From an uncultured Alphaproteobacteria bacterium (GTDB lineage: Bacteria; Pseudomonadota; Alphaproteobacteria; Caulobacterales; Caulobacteraceae): a stretch of 8,868 nt of DNA. A model generated the notes under the pieces. The model did not search any database and was not told the origin of the DNA. It was given only the letters and a program-made list of their open reading frames with translations. A program made the position numbers and the translations under genes. Below are positions 5,099 through 8,868 of this stretch, in pieces. Position 1 is the stretch's first letter. Each line of letters starts with the position of its first letter. The DNA lies in contig CAIYSH010000060.1 of NCBI GenBank assembly GCA_903928755.1, forward strand, positions 1-8,868, written 5' to 3'.

Positions 5099-6823
5099 AT
5101 GTACGCCCTGTTCGACGACTTCATGGACAGCACGCTGCGGGACTCTCCGACCCTGACCTCCAGCCTGGGCCTCGACAAGGAAACCCTGGCCTGGACCAAG
5201 TCCAAACTTGGCGATGCCTCCCTGACCGCCGTCGCCGAAAGCAAGGCGAAGACGACCCGCAAGCTGGCCCAACTCCGCGCCATTGATCGCAGCAAGATCT
5301 CCGGCGTCGACGCCATTACCTATGACACGGTGGCCTTCACCCTGGAGGTGGAGGACGAGGGCAATCGCCGGTTCGACTATGGCGGCGGCGGATCGGGCGC
5401 GCCCTATATCCTGACGCAGCTGACCGGGTCCTATCAGTCCATTCCCGACTTCATGGACAACCAGCACACCATCGAGACCAAGGCCGACGCCGACGCCTAT
5501 CTGTCGCGGATGGAAGCTTTCGCCGTCCTGCTGGATCAGGAAGCCGCAATCGTGCGTCACGATGCTGGCCTCGGGGTGATTGCGCCCGATTTCGCGATCG
5601 ACAAGGCCCTGGTCCAGTACCAGGCCATGCTGCGAACCGCTCCGTCTGAAACCACCCTGGTCAACAGCCTGGTCCGGCGGACCCGTGAAAAATCCATCTC
5701 CGGCGATTGGGCCAAGCAGGCCCTGGGCCTTTACGCCGACCGCGTTCAGCCGGCCCTGAAGCGTCAGGTGGACCTTCTGACCGCCCAGAGATCAAAGGCA
5801 GTCCACGACGCTGGCTGCTGGCGCCTGCCCGAGGGCGAGGCCTATTATGAAACCTCCCTAAAACAGTACACCACGGCAAAGATCAGTCCGGACGAGGTGC
5901 ACAAGTTGGGCCTCGACTTGGTGGCCAGCCTGAGCGCCGAGGCCGACGTCCTGATGCGGAAAATCGGCTATAGCAGGGGCACGGTGGGTGAGCGGTATCG
6001 GGTCCTGGCGACCGATCCGAAAATGCTCTACCCGAACACAGACGCAGGAAAAGCCGAGCTGCTGGCCCACCTGAACGGTCTGATCAAGACGGTGACGGCC
6101 AAGCTTCCCGCCTATTTCGGCCAGCTTCCCAAGGCTCCCCTGGAAATCCGCCGGGTGCCGCCGGCCATCGAGGCAGGCCAGCCGGGCGGTTATTATGACT
6201 CCCCGCCCCTGGATGGCAGTCGGCCGGGCATCTACTGGATCAACCTTCGCGATACCGCCGAAAATCCCAAATGGGGCCTGCCGACCCTGTCCTATCACGA
6301 GGGGATCCCGGGCCATCATCTGCAGCTGGCCCTGAAGAACGAGGCCGAGGCCCTGCCCCTGATCCGCAAGGTTCAGGGCTTTTCCGGCTATAGTGAAGGT
6401 TGGGCCCTTTATGCCGAAACACTCGCCGTCGAAATGGGCATGTATGACAGGGACCCGGTAGGTCACATCGGCATGTTGCACGACGCCCTGTTCCGGGCGG
6501 TCCGCCTTGTGGTCGACAGCGGCATGCATGCCAAGCGCTGGAACCGGGAGCAGGCCCTGAAATTCTATATCGACCATATTGGCGATGCAGAGCCGGCAGC
6601 CATTACCGAGATTGAACGCTATGCCGTCTGGCCGGGACAGGCCAGCAGCTACATGGTCGGCAAGATTACCTGGCTGCGCGGCCGGGAGCGGGCCCGCAAG
6701 GCGCTGGGGGCGAGGTTCGATATCCGCAGATTTCATGATGCCGGACTGCTGGCCGGAGGCGTTCCCCTGACCGTGCTGGACAATGTCATCGACGACTACA
6801 TCGCAGCCGCTAAAGGTCGCTGA
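5099..6823 (+). CDS. DUF885 family putative zinc metallopeptidase, lacking its 5' end
   Basis: A 574-residue protein (from the ATG at 5099) of the DUF885 family, putative metallopeptidases of the gluzincin type. The probable zinc site is SYHEGIPGHHLQ, with His400, Glu401 and His406/His407, and a downstream GYSEGWALYAE in which Glu433 would be the third ligand. Other family-like stretches are RFDYGGGGSGAPYILTQLTG near the N-terminus, INLRDTAENPKWGLPTLSYH before the zinc motif, and WPGQASSYMVGKITWLRGRE near the C-terminus, which is complete. Family-like residues begin at about MYALFDDFMDS, right at the junction with the ilvE fragment. Relatives commonly carry an N-terminal export signal; none is visible here, so the protein, if made, should stay in the cytosol. 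An ATG at 5045 in the same frame would add 18 residues that are only out-of-frame ilvE sequence and lacks a ribosome binding site; the ATG at 5099 follows the ilvE' stop by 10 nt and could be reached by re-initiation. The substrate is unknown. It may be functional or a decaying gene; no internal stop or frameshift is seen. Confidence 0.82.
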   Translation: MYALFDDFMDSTLRDSPTLTSSLGLDKETLAWTKSKLGDASLTAVAESKAKTTRKLAQLRAIDRSKISGVDAITYDTVAFTLEVEDEGNRRFDYGGGGSGAPYILTQLTGSYQSIPDFMDNQHTIETKADADAYLSRMEAFAVLLDQEAAIVRHDAGLGVIAPDFAIDKALVQYQAMLRTAPSETTLVNSLVRRTREKSISGDWAKQALGLYADRVQPALKRQVDLLTAQRSKAVHDAGCWRLPEGEAYYETSLKQYTTAKISPDEVHKLGLDLVASLSAEADVLMRKIGYSRGTVGERYRVLATDPKMLYPNTDAGKAELLAHLNGLIKTVTAKLPAYFGQLPKAPLEIRRVPPAIEAGQPGGYYDSPPLDGSRPGIYWINLRDTAENPKWGLPTLSYHEGIPGHHLQLALKNEAEALPLIRKVQGFSGYSEGWALYAETLAVEMGMYDRDPVGHIGMLHDALFRAVRLVVDSGMHAKRWNREQALKFYIDHIGDAEPAAITEIERYAVWPGQASSYMVGKITWLRGRERARKALGARFDIRRFHDAGLLAGGVPLTVLDNVIDDYIAAAKGR

Positions 6824-6843
6824 CACGGAAATTTCACGGGATG

Positions 6844-6859
6844 AAGCGCAGCAGCGCTT
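6844..6859. repeat. Short inverted repeat between the DUF885 and helicase genes
   Basis: AAGCGC and GCGCTT form a perfect 6 bp stem around AGCA, about 20 nt after the DUF885 stop. The next bases are TGCCCC, not a T-run, so it is at best a weak terminator or a pause hairpin. Confidence 0.3.
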
Positions 6860-6892
6860 GCCCCGCTCCGATTCCCGTCCCAACTTCGCTCC

Positions 6893-8868
6893 ATGAGCCA
6901 TCGCCCCACCGGCGCGGCACCATCCCGCCTCGTGGCGGTCCTGGGCCCGACCAATACCGGCAAGACACATCTGGCCGTCGAACGGATGCTGGGGCATGCC
7001 TCCGGCATGATCGGCCTGCCGCTCCGGCTCCTGGCCAGAGAGATCTATGACCGGGTGGTCAAGGCACGCGGGGCCAGCAGGGTCGCCCTGATCACTGGTG
7101 AGGAGAAGATTGTGCCGCCGCGGGCGGTCTATTTCATCTGCACTGTCGAAGCCATGCCGCTAAGTCGCGAGGTGGAATTCCTCGCTGTGGACGAAATCCA
7201 GCTGTGTGCCGATCCCGAACGTGGTCATGTTTTTACCCAGCGCCTGCTCCATGCCCGAGGCAAGTATGAGACCATGCTGATGGGGGCTGGCACCATGGCA
7301 CCCCTGATCCGCAAACTGTTGCCCAAAGCGGAGATACAGACCCGCGAGCGGTTTTCCGCCCTGACCTATGCGGGATCAAAAAAGCTGACCCGCCTGCCCC
7401 GGCGCAGCGCCATCGTCGCCTTCTCGGCAGATCAGGTCTACGCCATAGCCGAGCTGATCCGTCGCCAGAGGGGCGGGGCTGCCGTGGTGATGGGCTCCCT
7501 GAGCCCCCGCACGCGCAATGCCCAGGTCGCCCTCTACCAGTCAGGGGAAGTGGATTTTCTGGTGGCGACAGACGCCATTGGCATGGGCCTGAACATGGAT
7601 GTCGACCATGTGGCCTTTGCCGGTTTGCGTAAATTCGACGGACGGCGGACCCGGTTTCTGGTCCCGCAGGAGGTGGGACAGATCGCCGGGCGGGCAGGCC
7701 GCTATCGCACGGACGGAACCTTCGGCGTCACCGGCGAGTGCGAGGAGATGGATGCTGACCTGGTGGAGTCAGTTCAGGAGCACCAGTTCGAGCCGGTCAT
7801 GGCGGCCGAGTGGCGCAATGCAGATCTGGATTTCACCTCCCTGCCAAATCTCATGAAGTCCCTGGCAAGGGGGCCCCAAAGGGAAGGTTTGACGCTGTCT
7901 GCGGAATCCCTGGACGAGATAACCCTCAAGCGCCTGGCCGGCGAAGCAGACATCGTCGATCGATGCCGTGACCAGACAGCCCTGCGCCGACTCTGGGACG
8001 TCTGCCAGATGCCGGACTTCCGCAAGACCAGCCAGGAAGAGCACCAGAGACTGACCCGTGAATTCTTCTTCTGGCTGACCAGTCACGGTCGTCGGATCTC
8101 ACCGCAATGGATGACAGACCAGCTCAGGCATCTGGACCGTATGGACGGCGAGATCGACACCCTGTCTGCCCGGCTGGCCAGCGTCAGGACCCTGGCTTAT
8201 GTGGCGAACCGGCCGGACTGGCTGGCCGACGCCTCTGGCTGGCAGGGCCAGACCCGGACGGTGGAAGACAAGCTTTCAGACACCCTGCACGAAAAACTGA
8301 TGGCACGGTTCGTCGACCGCAGGACCAGTGCCCTGATGCATGGCCTTCGGGTTCGCGAAGAGATCCTCGCCGGGGTGGGGGCTGATGGCGAGGTGACGGT
8401 CGAAGGACAGTTCGTCGGGCGGCTCAGGGGGGTCCAGTTCGAAGCCGAGCATGGGGAAACCCTGCTGGCTGAAAAAGCGCTTCGGGCCGCCGCGGCAGCG
8501 GCTGTCGGGCCTGAAATCAACAGGCGCCTGGGTCAACTCGCCGCTGATGCAGACCAGGCTTTCGGTCTGGGACGGGATGGGGCCATACTTTGGCGCGGCC
8601 AGGCTGCCGGAGCCATCACCGGAGGCGCGCCCTTCTCCCCCCGCGTCCGGCTGTTCGGTGATCTGGGTCACCCGGCCCCCCGGGAACGCGCCCAGCGGCG
8701 GATGGAGGCCTTTCTGGCGGCGGAGGCCAGTCGTCGACTGGGCGCACTGAAAAGGCTTGAGGATGCCCTGTCATCGGGACAGATCAAGGGTATCGCAAGG
8801 GGCCTGGCCTTTCGGCTGATCGAGGCCGGAGGCGTAATGGATCGGTCAGGCGTTCAGGAAGAAGCCAG
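6893..8868 (+). CDS. SUV3-like superfamily 2 RNA helicase (3' partial)
   Basis: An open frame of 658 codons running off the right edge. It matches the SUV3-like helicases that alphaproteobacteria share with the mitochondrial degradosome helicase. Motif I is GPTNTGKT (18-25). A block resembling ITGEEKIVPPRAVYFICTVEAMP follows, then motif II as DEIQ (100-103, a DEAD/DEAH variant), ATDAIGMGLNMD (motif V) and QIAGRAGRYR (263-272, motif VI), so both RecA-like lobes are complete. The region beyond about 300 is the helical, largely charged C-terminal part typical of this group, and its end lies outside the window. It should unwind RNA duplexes using ATP, plausibly in RNA turnover; its partner nuclease is unknown here. 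The ATG at 6893 is the only usable start: an in-frame TGA lies at 6842-6844 and no ATG, GTG or TTG intervenes. No Shine-Dalgarno sequence precedes it, so translation could be leaderless. It lies 69 nt after the DUF885 gene. Confidence 0.92.
   Translation, partial: MSHRPTGAAPSRLVAVLGPTNTGKTHLAVERMLGHASGMIGLPLRLLAREIYDRVVKARGASRVALITGEEKIVPPRAVYFICTVEAMPLSREVEFLAVDEIQLCADPERGHVFTQRLLHARGKYETMLMGAGTMAPLIRKLLPKAEIQTRERFSALTYAGSKKLTRLPRRSAIVAFSADQVYAIAELIRRQRGGAAVVMGSLSPRTRNAQVALYQSGEVDFLVATDAIGMGLNMDVDHVAFAGLRKFDGRRTRFLVPQEVGQIAGRAGRYRTDGTFGVTGECEEMDADLVESVQEHQFEPVMAAEWRNADLDFTSLPNLMKSLARGPQREGLTLSAESLDEITLKRLAGEADIVDRCRDQTALRRLWDVCQMPDFRKTSQEEHQRLTREFFFWLTSHGRRISPQWMTDQLRHLDRMDGEIDTLSARLASVRTLAYVANRPDWLADASGWQGQTRTVEDKLSDTLHEKLMARFVDRRTSALMHGLRVREEILAGVGADGEVTVEGQFVGRLRGVQFEAEHGETLLAEKALRAAAAAAVGPEINRRLGQLAADADQAFGLGRDGAILWRGQAAGAITGGAPFSPRVRLFGDLGHPAPRERAQRRMEAFLAAEASRRLGALKRLEDALSSGQIKGIARGLAFRLIEAGGVMDRSGVQEEA

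Noticed and set aside
4871..5560. N-terminal extension of the response regulator frame on the minus strand
   Set aside because: The frame is open but is antisense to ilvE' and DUF885; the receiver domain begins normally near 4870 with a ribosome binding site nearby.
5858..6997. 379-codon open frame on the minus strand
   Set aside because: It is antisense to the DUF885 gene and the helicase start, has no recognisable domain, and is of the kind produced by third-position GC bias opposite real genes.
7769..8671. Minus-strand open frames of 83-131 codons and plus-strand frames opposite the helicase
   Set aside because: They are shadows of the helicase gene, which continues in one uninterrupted frame with conserved motifs.

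Overview
This GC-rich window looks like chromosomal DNA from an alphaproteobacterium, most likely Caulobacteraceae (Caulobacter/Phenylobacterium/Brevundimonas type). The basis is the protein style, codon use, the ybjN-like/proC pairing and a SUV3-like helicase of the alphaproteobacterial kind. This placement is judgement from the sequence, not a database result. I see no tRNA, rRNA, CRISPR array, insertion sequence or prophage gene. Nearly all of the window is coding.

Region 1 (about 1-2262, + strand) holds the 3' part of a YbjN-type protein, proC (pyrroline-5-carboxylate reductase, last step of proline synthesis) and an S-adenosylmethionine hydrolase-like (DUF62 / SAM hydroxide adenosyltransferase) protein. 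The last has a clear signal peptide and a Tyr where the family's triad His is expected.

Region 2 (2279-4870, - strand) reads, in the direction of transcription, OmpR-family response regulator, EnvZ-like sensor kinase (start overlaps the regulator stop as TGATG), then a small secreted DUF2147 protein. The gap before the DUF2147 gene holds a perfect 8+8 bp inverted repeat just downstream of a plausible promoter. The pair probably senses an envelope or external signal, and the DUF2147 gene is either the tail of the operon or a separately controlled neighbour.

Region 3 (4871-6823, + strand) is the most unusual part. A strong ribosome binding site and start codon lead into the first 45 residues of a branched-chain amino acid aminotransferase (ilvE), which stops abruptly at 5086-5088. 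A DUF885 family putative zinc metallopeptidase follows in another frame and appears to lack its normal N-terminal export signal. The simplest reading is a deletion or rearrangement joining the 5' end of ilvE to the body of a DUF885 gene; an assembly join is the alternative.

Region 4 (6893-8868, + strand) is the N-terminal 658 codons of a SUV3-like DEAD/DEAH superfamily RNA helicase that runs off the window. Its only possible start has no visible ribosome binding site.

I found no new multi-gene defence or mobile system here. The items worth attention are the ilvE'/DUF885 junction, the exported SAM-hydrolase homologue with an altered triad, and the palindrome before the DUF2147 gene.
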